Origin: Oligoflexia bacterium | Lineage (GTDB): Bacteria > Bdellovibrionota > Bacteriovoracia > Bacteriovoracales > Bacteriovoracaceae | Assembly (NCBI GenBank): GCA_015232355.1 | Contig: JADFZW010000019.1 | Location: 48,161 to 112,160 of the forward strand | Reading direction: 5' to 3' | Length of the DNA: 64,000 nucleotides | Shown: positions 16,925 to 25,787 of the stretch, piece after piece | How the letters are laid out: each line of letters begins with the position of its first letter | Position numbering within the stretch: position 1 is the stretch's first letter | The notes under the pieces: generated by a model | Told to the model about the DNA's origin: nothing | Seen by the model: the letters and a program-made list of their open reading frames with translations, nothing else | Database searches by the model: none | Translations under genes and position numbers: made by a program

Positions 16925-19900
16925 CGTAGAATCCTTCATCCACAAGTTTTTTAGATTCAAAAAGTCGTGACTGTTCCGTTAAAAGATCATTTAGTGATAG
17001 TTGACCCATTTTAAAACGCTGGAAATTTTTTTCGTATATTGACATTGATAGCTCTAAAGTCTTTTCTCTATTTGATAATGTCTTTAGAATTCCACGATAT
17101 TTATTTAGATTTATCTTAATCTCACTATCAGCATTTCGCTTCAGCTGTTGCAACTCATATTGTGATTTAATAAGTTCACTATTTTGTTGATGATAGCGGG
17201 CCCATCCATCTCCACCATCAAAGAGAGGAATAGAAATGGTAAGCAGTAAAATCTTTTCATTACTTTTTGTTTTCGACATTCCGGAATCACTAATATAAAA
17301 AAGTGGATCTAAGCGATATTGATAACTCAAATCAACTCGTGGAAGATTTTGCGCCATCTGATACCACAAACGATGTTGATTTACCTGCAATGAAAGATCC
17401 GCAAACTTAATATCTGGTCTTTCAACAATTTGATTCTCAATTAAAAACTTATCGTTTTTAATTTTATTTAACCATGGCCAAGACCAATTAAAATTTACTC
17501 CCTTAGCATTTTCTTCATTTGATAGATTTGATAGGTTTGATAGATTGATCACCTTTAAAATTTGTCTAGATAATTCATCTCTATTAATCAAAGTCATATC
17601 ATATCGAGCAATTGTATTATCTACCTCTACAGTTATCGCTAAAAACTCCTCTTTCGAGCAAATTCCTTTTTGATAACGTTTTTCAGTAATGGATAGCAAC
17701 TCTTTTTTTAAAAGTAGTAAGCTATTAAGAATCTGCAACTCCTGACTTAAATAAATATATTGTAAAAAAACATCTATCACCTCTTTTTCTTGCTTCATCT
17801 GCACGCTGGTAATGTTTACTTGCTGCTGTTGAAGACGAATAGCATTTGCTTTATAATTAGAAAAATCAGCACCAAAATTAAAGAGATTAAGTTTTGAATT
17901 TAGATATAGAGCATTTCCTTTATTGCTCTCTTTAAAACCCTCATCTGTACTAAACCAACGCTTAGTATGTGTCTGTTCAATATTTACTGTTGGTAGAAAT
18001 TTTAATTTGGCGGCGGTATCTTGAATATTCAAATTGGAGAGTTCTACGTCCTCTCGAAGTAAGCTTAAATTATTATTCTTATTCAATGCCAATGCTAATG
18101 CCTCTTCGAAGGTAATGACCGCTACTGCAGTAGCGGTCGCGCCTGCGGTCGCATTTGCGGCAGAAACAAAAGTCAAAGACAAAACAACTATTCCTATTTT
18201 TACTCTACTTCCCTTTTTCATTAATTTTATTCTTGTAATAAAATTCACATAGGTAATCTCCAAAATTGGCACTACTATCAGAGTGAAAAACATAGAGACC
18301 CACAATCCACCAGCAACTGCAATACCTAAAGGTTGTAGTACCTTTCCACCATTTCCCATTCCAAAAGCAATCGGTAGCATTCCTAAAATTGTAGTTAAAG
18401 AAGTGATAAGAATAGGCCTAATTCTTTGAGTAGCAGACATCATGATAGCAGTTATTGGAGGATGCCCTTCTTTTAAAAAACGCCTGAATAAATCCACTAG
18501 TAAAATTGAATTTCCAACGGCAATACCATTAAGTAAAATCACACCTATTGCAGAATTTAAAGAGAGTGTGCTTTTGAAAATAAAAAGTGATAACATCACT
18601 CCTAACATTCCAAGTGGAATAGCACTTAAAATAATCAATGAATGTGCAATACTTGCAAATTGAATTACCAAAGTAAGAAGTACCAACAATACGGAAACAA
18701 TTATTGAAAATTTCAACTGATCCAAAGCATCTGTCAATTCTTTCTCACTATCTTCTAAATAGATCATTGGTTTGCTACTTAAATTTAATTTTGCTCCATC
18801 TTTATCCCAAAATTCTTTTATTAAATTTTCTACCCTTTGCAAAGATTCCACTTTCTTATCCTCTTCTCCCATTTTATGTTTTCCATAAATTGCAATTAGT
18901 GATTCTCCATCTTCACGATAGAGCGGAGGTGGCATCTTAACCATTTTGGTTGGAACCAGCGCCTTAAATGGTACTATCTTGCCTTTCAAATTAATAGGAA
19001 TGGAATTTATTTTTTCCAATCCACTATTTTCATCAAAATCCTTATAGGAAATTTTCAAGCGAAAATTTTTTCCTGCTAACAAAAGATCATCGATATATTT
19101 TCCATTGGTGGCCACTCTAGTAATATCTAGTAAATCACTAGGAGAAAAACCAATCCCTTGTTGAGCTAAAAGTATTGGCCAATGTTCTACAGAAGGTCGT
19201 ACTTCTAATACATAATTAGTACTAAGAGATGGTTTACTCCACAAATCAGGAAAGATTCCTTTTGTTCTTAAATCATAATTTATAATTTGAGCAATAGTAA
19301 AACGATCCTCATTTTCTCCCCCACTAATCACTAAACGCATCTGAGGTAATTCAGGAATTGGTAACTCTGCCGGATTCCATGGAACAATTCTAATATAATA
19401 ATCAGGAGTGCTAGTTATTTTTTGCTCTAACAATTTCCAAAATTCATTCATCTTTGATTTATCATTTAGTCGTAACATTATATTTCCACCCCATGTACCA
19501 TGAACTTGAGTGAAGGTATAATTAACAAACTCTTTATTCTCTTTTAATATCTTCGTCTCTATCTCGTCAAAATAACTCTCAGTCTCTCGAATACTTTGTG
19601 AATTATTGGCATGAATACTTACAACAAGCCAATCAGTATCTGGTCTTCCTATGATCTCTTTTTTAAGTTTAGGTAAAATAACATTCGGTAAGATTGCAAT
19701 AGAAGAAATTAAAGAAGCAATCAAGATAATTCGTGGAGAGCGATTGATAAGAAAAAAATTTAAAACCCTTTGATAAATTTTCAAGAAAAATTCAAATGGG
19801 CGATCAATCAATGCCTTCTCAACTGTAAAATTCACATTACTGCTATTCTTAAACAAATGAATCCTTATGGTAGGAACTAAGATTATCGCCACTATTGCAG

Positions 19901-21353
19901 ACAAAGCATGCGAAAAGATCACACTAAGAGCAAGATCTCCTAATATTCCATAGGTAAGATCTTTAGTGAGTGTTAAAGGTATGAATACCACTAAAGAACA
20001 AATAGTGGCGGCCAAAATTGGAAGGATTACCTCTTTGACCGCCGCAGAGATAATAGTTAATAGATCAATTGAATTTGAATTATCTTTACTATGTTTTTTT
20101 AAATGACGAAAGATATTTTCCATTACTACCACTGAAGCGTCCACGTTCATTCCGGCGGCCAATGCTAATCCTCCAAGGGATATTAAATTTAAATTCATAT
20201 GAGATAACTTCATTAAAATAAATGCTAAAATCATACTTAATGGAATTTCAATGGCGGCGGTAAAAGTATTTCTCCAGTTACCAATAAAAAGCATCAGTAC
20301 TAACACTGCTAAAAAAGCTGCCAGAATAACTTCTTTAAAGACATTACTTATGGCCGATCTAATAAAAAATGATGGATCGACTAAAACTCTATGTTTTATA
20401 TCTTCTGGTAAATTCTTCATCTGCTTTTCTACTTCAGCAATGATTCCCTCTGCTAACTCTTTAACATTTCCTCCGCTGATGGGAGATGCAAACAAAATAA
20501 TACTCTTATGGCCATTGGTTTTAATTATATTAGTATGTTCTCCATTCTCATTTACATTTATTTCGGCCAATTGTTTTAAAGGAATTAATTTGCCCAAGGG
20601 AGTAGTAACTAATATTTTTTTTAAATCATCCACAGATCTAATTGCTTTCGGCCACTCTAAATTTACTGACTTACCACCTTCGGTAATCGCTCCACCACTA
20701 TAATTAACTAATGCTGCCTCCAAAGTGCGTTCAATATCTCGCGGAAAAATACCTAGAAGAGAGAGAGATTCCATCTTTAATTTCAAATCTATTTCTCTAT
20801 TTTTAGGATTCCACAATCCCGCCTGCTCAGCTCCCTTAAAGGATTTAAGTTTTGCCTCTAGGGCGGGGGCCAAAATCTCATACAATTGATCAGGAGTTCT
20901 CTTATCACTATAAAAACTGATCGCTAAAAAACCGCCTCCCTCATTATTAAAATAAACCCATTTGCTATCTCTTATTTCCTTCGGCCAAATTCCAGAGAGA
21001 GAATTTAAAACATTATTTACCTCACTCTCTGCCTGTCTAGGATCTCCTCCCCATTTAAAGCTGACGTTATAGCGAACATCATTTCTTCTATAATCTGCGC
21101 TTATTTTTTCCACTTCTAATGAATTATTTTTTATTCCTTTTAACTCTGATTCTATTCGCTGACCATATTGCTTAAAAAATTCATCAGCATTTAATTTTCC
21201 ATAGGACATTCCCACATATATGGCGGGTTTGTTAGTGTTTGGATAGAGTGAAATTGGTAATTTTGTGCTGGCATATATGCCAATGGCCGCTAATAAAGAG
21301 AGAATTAAATAAACACGAAATGGGGAACTATATATTGTCCTTAAGAATGTCAT
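16860..21353 (-). CDS. RND efflux pump fused in frame to a TolC-family outer membrane protein
   Basis: Residues 1-1044 are a full RND inner-membrane pump: MTFLRTIYSSPFRVYLILS start, periplasmic loops, GMNVDASVVVMENIF in TM4 (single Asp like CusA, not the AcrB DD pair) and GMLPIAFGMGNGGKVLQPLG near the end. It normally would stop about residue 1044. Instead the frame goes on with Met1045 and a textbook signal peptide (MKKGSRVKIGIVVLSLTFV...AANA), then a TolC-like outer membrane channel of about 430 residues (ITFEEALALALNKN..., GDGWARYHQ). No stop lies between. The RND C-terminus is cytosolic, so the internal signal could export the channel and be cut by signal peptidase. A separate start at 18221 lacks a good ribosome site. 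It overlaps the adaptor gene by 4 bp. Confidence 0.88.
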   Translation of the reverse strand: MTFLRTIYSSPFRVYLILSLLAAIGIYASTKLPISLYPNTNKPAIYVGMSYGKLNADEFFKQYGQRIESELKGIKNNSLEVEKISADYRRNDVRYNVSFKWGGDPRQAESEVNNVLNSLSGIWPKEIRDSKWVYFNNEGGGFLAISFYSDKRTPDQLYEILAPALEAKLKSFKGAEQAGLWNPKNREIDLKLKMESLSLLGIFPRDIERTLEAALVNYSGGAITEGGKSVNLEWPKAIRSVDDLKKILVTTPLGKLIPLKQLAEINVNENGEHTNIIKTNGHKSIILFASPISGGNVKELAEGIIAEVEKQMKNLPEDIKHRVLVDPSFFIRSAISNVFKEVILAAFLAVLVLMLFIGNWRNTFTAAIEIPLSMILAFILMKLSHMNLNLISLGGLALAAGMNVDASVVVMENIFRHLKKHSKDNSNSIDLLTIISAAVKEVILPILAATICSLVVFIPLTLTKDLTYGILGDLALSVIFSHALSAIVAIILVPTIRIHLFKNSSNVNFTVEKALIDRPFEFFLKIYQRVLNFFLINRSPRIILIASLISSIAILPNVILPKLKKEIIGRPDTDWLVVSIHANNSQSIRETESYFDEIETKILKENKEFVNYTFTQVHGTWGGNIMLRLNDKSKMNEFWKLLEQKITSTPDYYIRIVPWNPAELPIPELPQMRLVISGGENEDRFTIAQIINYDLRTKGIFPDLWSKPSLSTNYVLEVRPSVEHWPILLAQQGIGFSPSDLLDITRVATNGKYIDDLLLAGKNFRLKISYKDFDENSGLEKINSIPINLKGKIVPFKALVPTKMVKMPPPLYREDGESLIAIYGKHKMGEEDKKVESLQRVENLIKEFWDKDGAKLNLSSKPMIYLEDSEKELTDALDQLKFSIIVSVLLVLLTLVIQFASIAHSLIILSAIPLGMLGVMLSLFIFKSTLSLNSAIGVILLNGIAVGNSILLVDLFRRFLKEGHPPITAIMMSATQRIRPILITSLTTILGMLPIAFGMGNGGKVLQPLGIAVAGGLWVSMFFTLIVVPILEITYVNFITRIKLMKKGSRVKIGIVVLSLTFVSAANATAGATATAVAVITFEEALALALNKNNNLSLLREDVELSNLNIQDTAAKLKFLPTVNIEQTHTKRWFSTDEGFKESNKGNALYLNSKLNLFNFGADFSNYKANAIRLQQQQVNITSVQMKQEKEVIDVFLQYIYLSQELQILNSLLLLKKELLSITEKRYQKGICSKEEFLAITVEVDNTIARYDMTLINRDELSRQILKVINLSNLSNLSNEENAKGVNFNWSWPWLNKIKNDKFLIENQIVERPDIKFADLSLQVNQHRLWYQMAQNLPRVDLSYQYRLDPLFYISDSGMSKTKSNEKILLLTISIPLFDGGDGWARYHQQNSELIKSQYELQQLKRNADSEIKINLNKYRGILKTLSNREKTLELSMSIYEKNFQRFKMGQLSLNDLLTEQSRLFESKKLVDEGFYVIHQTFLSLCQSMGKSIYQCL
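18118..18139. repeat. 22-bp perfect palindrome inside the RND-TolC frame
   Basis: GACCGCTACTGCAGTAGCGG followed by TC reads the same on both strands. It lies just after the internal signal peptide and is flanked by further GCGGTCGC copies to 18160, making a small GC-rich island that encodes an Ala/Thr/Val run (ATATAVAV). It keeps the reading frame. Its origin is unknown. Confidence 0.7.
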
Positions 21354-22318
21354 TTCTTTGCATCCTTATTTTTATTATTCTTATCATTCTTATCATTCTC
21401 GTTATCTAGATCCTTTTCTATCTTTACTTCCTCTCCATCAATTAAATTATCTGAAGATTTAACTATAAGTATCTCTCCACTCTTCACACCACTTACAATT
21501 TCTACTTGACCACCAACTCTCTCTCCCAATGTTACTTCTAAACGTTTAACCTTATTTCCCTTATCTAAACTCATAATAAAAGTACTCTTTCCTCTATAGC
21601 CAATATTTTCTTCTGAAACTAAAAATGCCTTATGAATATTAGATTTAAAAGAAACCATTACAATAGCACCAAGCAGTGGCAGCTCTTTTCGAAATTTCTT
21701 TTCATCAACTATTTTTAATTCCGCAGTTGATGTACCACTAACCGGATCGATTATTGGCCCAATCCCTACAATCTTTACTTTAATACCTTCTTCTTTGCCT
21801 TCCTTTTTATCGTCAATTTCAATTATTCCTTCCATCTTCTCTTGTATAAATTTAAGATCGCCAACAGGTATTTCAATTTTTAAGGATATCTTATTTAGAT
21901 TTACTAATGTGAGTAATTTTTCTCCTTTATTTACCAATTGGCCATTCTTTACAAAAACAGCATTTACTACTCCACTGATGGGTGCTTCTACCGCCATTGG
22001 TTTGTATTGATAAATGGGATCATTTTGTTGAATAAAGAGAAGTCGCTCTCCACTCCTGGTTTTGCTGCCAATATCCTTTTGAAGCTCCATCACTATTCCT
22101 GATATCTGAGACACAACCTCTACATTTAGTGATGAGGCAATTTGAGTTGGATAAATAAATTGATTAAACATCTCTTGGTGTTGCAATTTTTTTATAAAGA
22201 CACTCTTTAGTGGTTTTTTTTCTTCCACCACCCTACTGCCAGCAAAAAGAGGAAAGCTAATTAAGCTGATTAAGCTAATTAAGCAGCAAAGGATAAATAG
22301 TAATTTTTTATTTTTCAT
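21350..22318 (-). CDS. RND efflux periplasmic adaptor (HlyD/AcrA family)
   Basis: A signal peptide (MKNKKLLFILCCLISLISL) is followed by the two lipoyl half-motifs typical of membrane fusion proteins (ISGIVMELQKDIGSKTRSGE and VEAPISGVVNAVFVKNGQLV), a beta-barrel segment and a membrane-proximal end (GERVGGQVEIVSGVKSGE). It links the inner membrane pump to the outer membrane channel. The hairpin between the lipoyl halves is very short here, with only about 15 residues, as in adaptors with little or no alpha-hairpin. It overlaps the pump gene by 4 bp (ATGA), so the two are translationally coupled. The C-terminal tail is a low-complexity Asp/Asn/Lys run. Substrate unknown. Confidence 0.88.
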   Translation of the reverse strand: MKNKKLLFILCCLISLISLISFPLFAGSRVVEEKKPLKSVFIKKLQHQEMFNQFIYPTQIASSLNVEVVSQISGIVMELQKDIGSKTRSGERLLFIQQNDPIYQYKPMAVEAPISGVVNAVFVKNGQLVNKGEKLLTLVNLNKISLKIEIPVGDLKFIQEKMEGIIEIDDKKEGKEEGIKVKIVGIGPIIDPVSGTSTAELKIVDEKKFRKELPLLGAIVMVSFKSNIHKAFLVSEENIGYRGKSTFIMSLDKGNKVKRLEVTLGERVGGQVEIVSGVKSGEILIVKSSDNLIDGEEVKIEKDLDNENDKNDKNNKNKDAKK

Positions 22319-22405
22319 TTTTTACTCTCAAGAAAATATCAAACGCAGTTGTGTTGTATAGATAGCAAACAAAATTTAAGAAATAAGTTTTAGCATGTTC
22401 AATAA

Positions 22406-23845
22406 TTAAAAACAAGCTTTTACTTGCTTCTTCTTTTTATCTACTTCTAATAGGCAAAACTCATTTTCCTTATGATTATTATTACTAATTTTTTTACAGC
22501 AATAACCATCAATAAACTCATTTAAGGTCAGTTGTTGTTCTTTATATTTTGGGAAAAGTGAGTAAGTCAGTGCTGTTTCCACTCCATGAGGCATACCATC
22601 TGAACCAAAAATAAGATCCTTACCAGGAACAAAACCAACTTCATCAATAAGCATTCGGAAAGGATTTACATACTTCACAGATATAGGCATATCATCATCA
22701 TCACCACTACCACTACCACTACCACTACCACTACCACTACCACTACCACTACCATCACAATCATTCTTAACTTCCTCCTCTTCTCTAGGACTAAAGTTGG
22801 GTTGCATAGAAAGAATAATTCCCAATTTCTTAGCATTAATTGCCGTTTCTTTATCAATATAAACTGCATGTTCTATTCTAAACTGTGGCCAATTAATTCC
22901 TTCCTTTTTTAATTCCTCCACTATCGCAACTATTTGTTGAATGGCCCTATCACCTATAGCATGAACAGCTATCGCTAATTTCCATTTGGCAATTTGTTTG
23001 AATTTGTCCTTTAGCTCTTGATCTTGATGATTTAAAAACCCATGTCCTCCATCTTTATAACTCTTATTAAAACTAGCTGTTGCTAAAACATCATCTCCAT
23101 CAGCAAAAAATTTTATTCCTTTTATACTCTTTCTAAGATCAAAATTTTTTTCTTCTTTTAATAAAGAAGCATAATCATTAAAATCCATCCAAAAAGAAAT
23201 TCTATCTTTATAAGAAGAAAGCAAAAATTCTTTACCACTTTCATTACTTACCAACAACAAATCTTCAACTTCTCTTACACCCTCTTTATCAATACTTTCA
23301 AAATATTTTTTTATCTTTTCCTGATTTAATTTTTTTAGTCCTCCAATATATTTTAATAGTTCAATTTCATGTTTTTCTGTCCATTGTGGATTTCTAAAAT
23401 TTAATACTAATTGAGGAAAATCTTTGGCCACAATTTCTTTGGCCACATCACTTATCACCACACCATGAAGTGAAGAATTAGCAATAATCATCGGTGGTAA
23501 CTGTGAAAGCTCTTTATCTGTAAATTGATAAACATCTTGTCTCCACCCCAAAACAAGCGATAACTTATCTTGGGGTAATTTTTTTAAAATATCCAATACT
23601 TTTTGTTTATCCTGTGGATTCTCATACTCTCTAATACTAGGACAATCAGCAAGAGCAGCATATATTGATGGATGGGTATGACTATCCTTCAATTTGGGTA
23701 TCGATACTTTGAATTTATGAGCAGCAGAAGTTAAATCTTTAAGTTGGTCAGTGGCATGCACATCTTCCCCCTTGAAGCTTTGGTGACATATAATTAAAGT
23801 TAACATCAAAGACATCATTAAGTATATACTACTTTGTACACTCAT
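22406..23845 (-). CDS. Secreted amidohydrolase (family 3, YtcJ-like)
   Basis: A signal peptide covers about the first 30 residues. Metal-binding motifs of the amidohydrolase superfamily follow: DSHTHP (HxH), AVHAIGDRAIQQIV, RIEHAVYID and GSDGMPHGVETALTYS. This pattern is found in YtcJ-type exoenzyme regulatory/amidohydrolase 3 proteins, which hydrolyse amide or related bonds with a zinc centre. At 479 residues it is shorter than the usual ~540, lacking part of the N-terminal beta-domain. Between LSMQPNFS and the next motif there is an insert of Gly-Ser repeats and DDDD from a 6-bp microsatellite. It stands alone, 60 bp downstream of nothing on the same strand but following the intergenic gap; substrate unknown. 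Confidence 0.82.
   Translation of the reverse strand: MSVQSSIYLMMSLMLTLIICHQSFKGEDVHATDQLKDLTSAAHKFKVSIPKLKDSHTHPSIYAALADCPSIREYENPQDKQKVLDILKKLPQDKLSLVLGWRQDVYQFTDKELSQLPPMIIANSSLHGVVISDVAKEIVAKDFPQLVLNFRNPQWTEKHEIELLKYIGGLKKLNQEKIKKYFESIDKEGVREVEDLLLVSNESGKEFLLSSYKDRISFWMDFNDYASLLKEEKNFDLRKSIKGIKFFADGDDVLATASFNKSYKDGGHGFLNHQDQELKDKFKQIAKWKLAIAVHAIGDRAIQQIVAIVEELKKEGINWPQFRIEHAVYIDKETAINAKKLGIILSMQPNFSPREEEEVKNDCDGSGSGSGSGSGSGSGSGDDDDMPISVKYVNPFRMLIDEVGFVPGKDLIFGSDGMPHGVETALTYSLFPKYKEQQLTLNEFIDGYCCKKISNNNHKENEFCLLEVDKKKKQVKACF
22703..22750. repeat. Hexanucleotide repeat, 8 perfect copies, inside amidohydrolase gene
   Basis: ACCACT is repeated eight times without error and encodes Ser-Gly pairs on the minus strand, followed on one side by ATC/CATCAT triplets that give Asp. 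Expansion by slippage would change the loop length without breaking the frame. Confidence 0.95.
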
Positions 23846-24222
23846 ATAAATGAATCCCTCATTATTATTTATTTGATAAAATTAATATAATAATATTATT
23901 ATCACTTTAAAATATTTTCAAAAATTTCTTTAATTTCTTTAATAAAAAATATCAGCAACACTTTAAAATCTCACGTTTTGCATTTGTTTTACATTTGCCA
24001 CATTTTACATTCACCTCATCCCCCAATATGCAATAATGACAATATTTATGGTCACTATTTATCACTCTTACTTATCTCTCTCTTACAATACTTTCGCTCT
24101 AACCTATTGATAACTCCACAAATTATAAAAACAATTAATTCTATTTGTTTTGAGATTTTTCACTCTCTCGTTAAAATCAAATAATTAAATTCTGTTTACT
24201 AAATAAAAAGGAGTTAGTCGTT
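23846..24222. other. Intergenic gap between divergent secreted-protein genes
   Basis: Very AT-rich with runs of A and T. It should hold the promoters of the amidohydrolase (minus) and the secreted protein (plus). A 68-codon open frame at 23978-24184 has no ribosome site or coding character. AAGGAG sits 9 bp before the ATG at 24223. No hairpin or clear -35/-10 pair is seen. Confidence 0.5.
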
Positions 24223-25740
24223 ATGCAGTCAAAAGTAAAAAATATTTTCAAGCAAACAACCACGATAATGGCCACAGCTACGATTGTTATCTCAATCGTC
24301 ACTTCAGCTTTAGCTTCAGAGGAAGTAAAAATTGAAAATCCTACAGTAATTGAAAACAGTATCCTTCCTAAGGATTATAGTAAAAACAATCCATACTATT
24401 ATAAGTTTTGTGCCACCTCGAGATTTACTCCTAAAACAGGTTCTCCTGGCGTTCCCTCTGGTCACACTGTTGCTTTTATTCATGGTGCATGTGTTGATCA
24501 AGTTCCCAATCAACTACCAGTTCTTCGTGCTTGTAGAGATGGAGAAAAAGATTTAAATGATCCAGAATCAGGTGTTGGGATCTCAACTGATGGATCTTTC
24601 AAAAATACAGTTTTCTCTGCTATTCCGGGATTAACTCCATTTATGTCTGGAGGTTTTATGGGTGAAGAATTTAATGAATCCTCAAAAAAGAAAATGCTAA
24701 GTGATTATGCTCAAAAAGGATATTTTGATGGTATTGAATTAAACGTGACTTGGTTTACTCCTGAATTACAAAAACAATATAATGAAATTGAAGCAAGAGT
24801 TAATGGGGCCAAAACTGAAGAAGAACGCAAAAAAGCTTTTGAAGAACGAAATATCTTTGTTGGTGATTGGATGCTTGGTACTGAATTTGCTCTTAGACAA
24901 TCACGTTACCTCTATTGCGTGAATATTCCACTAACAAAAACTATGATGGATAAAGTTATTGCTCATTTAAATAATCTAAATAAAGAATTAGATGACTCTA
25001 AAGGAGAACGTTGGAGAGGAAAGTGGAAGCCAGCAAATGATTATATCTGGGATGCAATTTATAATAACTGTGATCATACTGGCCGCAATACTTTTTCTGC
25101 TACCGGTGCAGTTAAACCAATTCCTGTTGATCTTCCTTTAATCCGTCAGCTTGCTCATTTGGCATTTCCAGGAAGATCCTATTTAGATATTGCTAAGGCC
25201 ACTTTAAAAGAAGATATAAATGTAAATCATCTTTACAAAAATAAAAAGCATTACGATGCTGTTATGAAGGATGGATGGATTCCTCTTCATCATGAATCAA
25301 TGTTGGAATTAGTTCCATTCTATAACAACAACACTCTATTCGAAGATACTGCTAAAACCAGTAGTACTGGAGAACCATTTATGGTGGCCAAAGCACTCAA
25401 TATGATATTTGCTAAATTTGTACCTTCAACAGCTCAAATTGCATTAAAACTTGATTCTAAATCAAAGAAAATTGCAAAGACAAGCCATAATAAAGTTTTT
25501 GGACCTGAGAATGATGAATCTGCTCTTCTTGAACATTACAACTTTTTTAAAATGAAATACTATAAAGCAATTAAAAATCTTTTAAGTGCAAAAAAATCCA
25601 TTTGGTATAAATGGGGTAAAAAGGATTCATCATATGTACAATTCGTGGATAAATATGAGGAAATTTTAAATGCTCAATTCTCTGATTTACTACAAAAGAT
25701 TTCAAACTTAGAATCGAAAATTAAAATCCAAAAGAAATAA
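24223..25740 (+). CDS. Secreted protein of unknown function
   Basis: The ATG follows AAAAGGAGTTAGTCGTT. Residues 1-31 form a signal peptide ending TSALA-S. The mature part is about 470 residues. I do not recognise the family with certainty. Notable features: FCATSRFTPKTGSPGVPSGH near the start, AFIHGACVDQ, a Cys/His segment AIYNNCDHTGRNTFSATG at about residues 280-297, FPGRSYLDIAK, and a helical Lys-rich end. The conserved-looking Cys-His pairing could be a hydrolase site, but that is a guess. Codon use matches the neighbours. It is monocistronic and convergent with the chemotaxis gene. It is probably periplasmic or secreted. Confidence 0.7.
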   Translation: MQSKVKNIFKQTTTIMATATIVISIVTSALASEEVKIENPTVIENSILPKDYSKNNPYYYKFCATSRFTPKTGSPGVPSGHTVAFIHGACVDQVPNQLPVLRACRDGEKDLNDPESGVGISTDGSFKNTVFSAIPGLTPFMSGGFMGEEFNESSKKKMLSDYAQKGYFDGIELNVTWFTPELQKQYNEIEARVNGAKTEEERKKAFEERNIFVGDWMLGTEFALRQSRYLYCVNIPLTKTMMDKVIAHLNNLNKELDDSKGERWRGKWKPANDYIWDAIYNNCDHTGRNTFSATGAVKPIPVDLPLIRQLAHLAFPGRSYLDIAKATLKEDINVNHLYKNKKHYDAVMKDGWIPLHHESMLELVPFYNNNTLFEDTAKTSSTGEPFMVAKALNMIFAKFVPSTAQIALKLDSKSKKIAKTSHNKVFGPENDESALLEHYNFFKMKYYKAIKNLLSAKKSIWYKWGKKDSSYVQFVDKYEEILNAQFSDLLQKISNLESKIKIQKK

Positions 25741-25787
25741 CTTGAATTAAATTGCATTAAATTAAATCGCTAATCTCTCTAGATTTA

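Noticed and set aside
18221..18221. Treating the TolC part as a separate gene starting at 18221
   Set aside because: The frame is continuous with the pump and no good ribosome site precedes this ATG; kept as an alternative in the fusion entry.
22675..22869. Frame coding poly-Val/Met opposite the amidohydrolase repeat
   Set aside because: It is only the hexanucleotide repeat read in another frame.
23978..24184. 68-codon plus-strand frame in the gap before the secreted protein
   Set aside because: No ribosome site, no recognisable coding pattern, His/Ile/Leu-rich as expected from AT-rich noncoding DNA.
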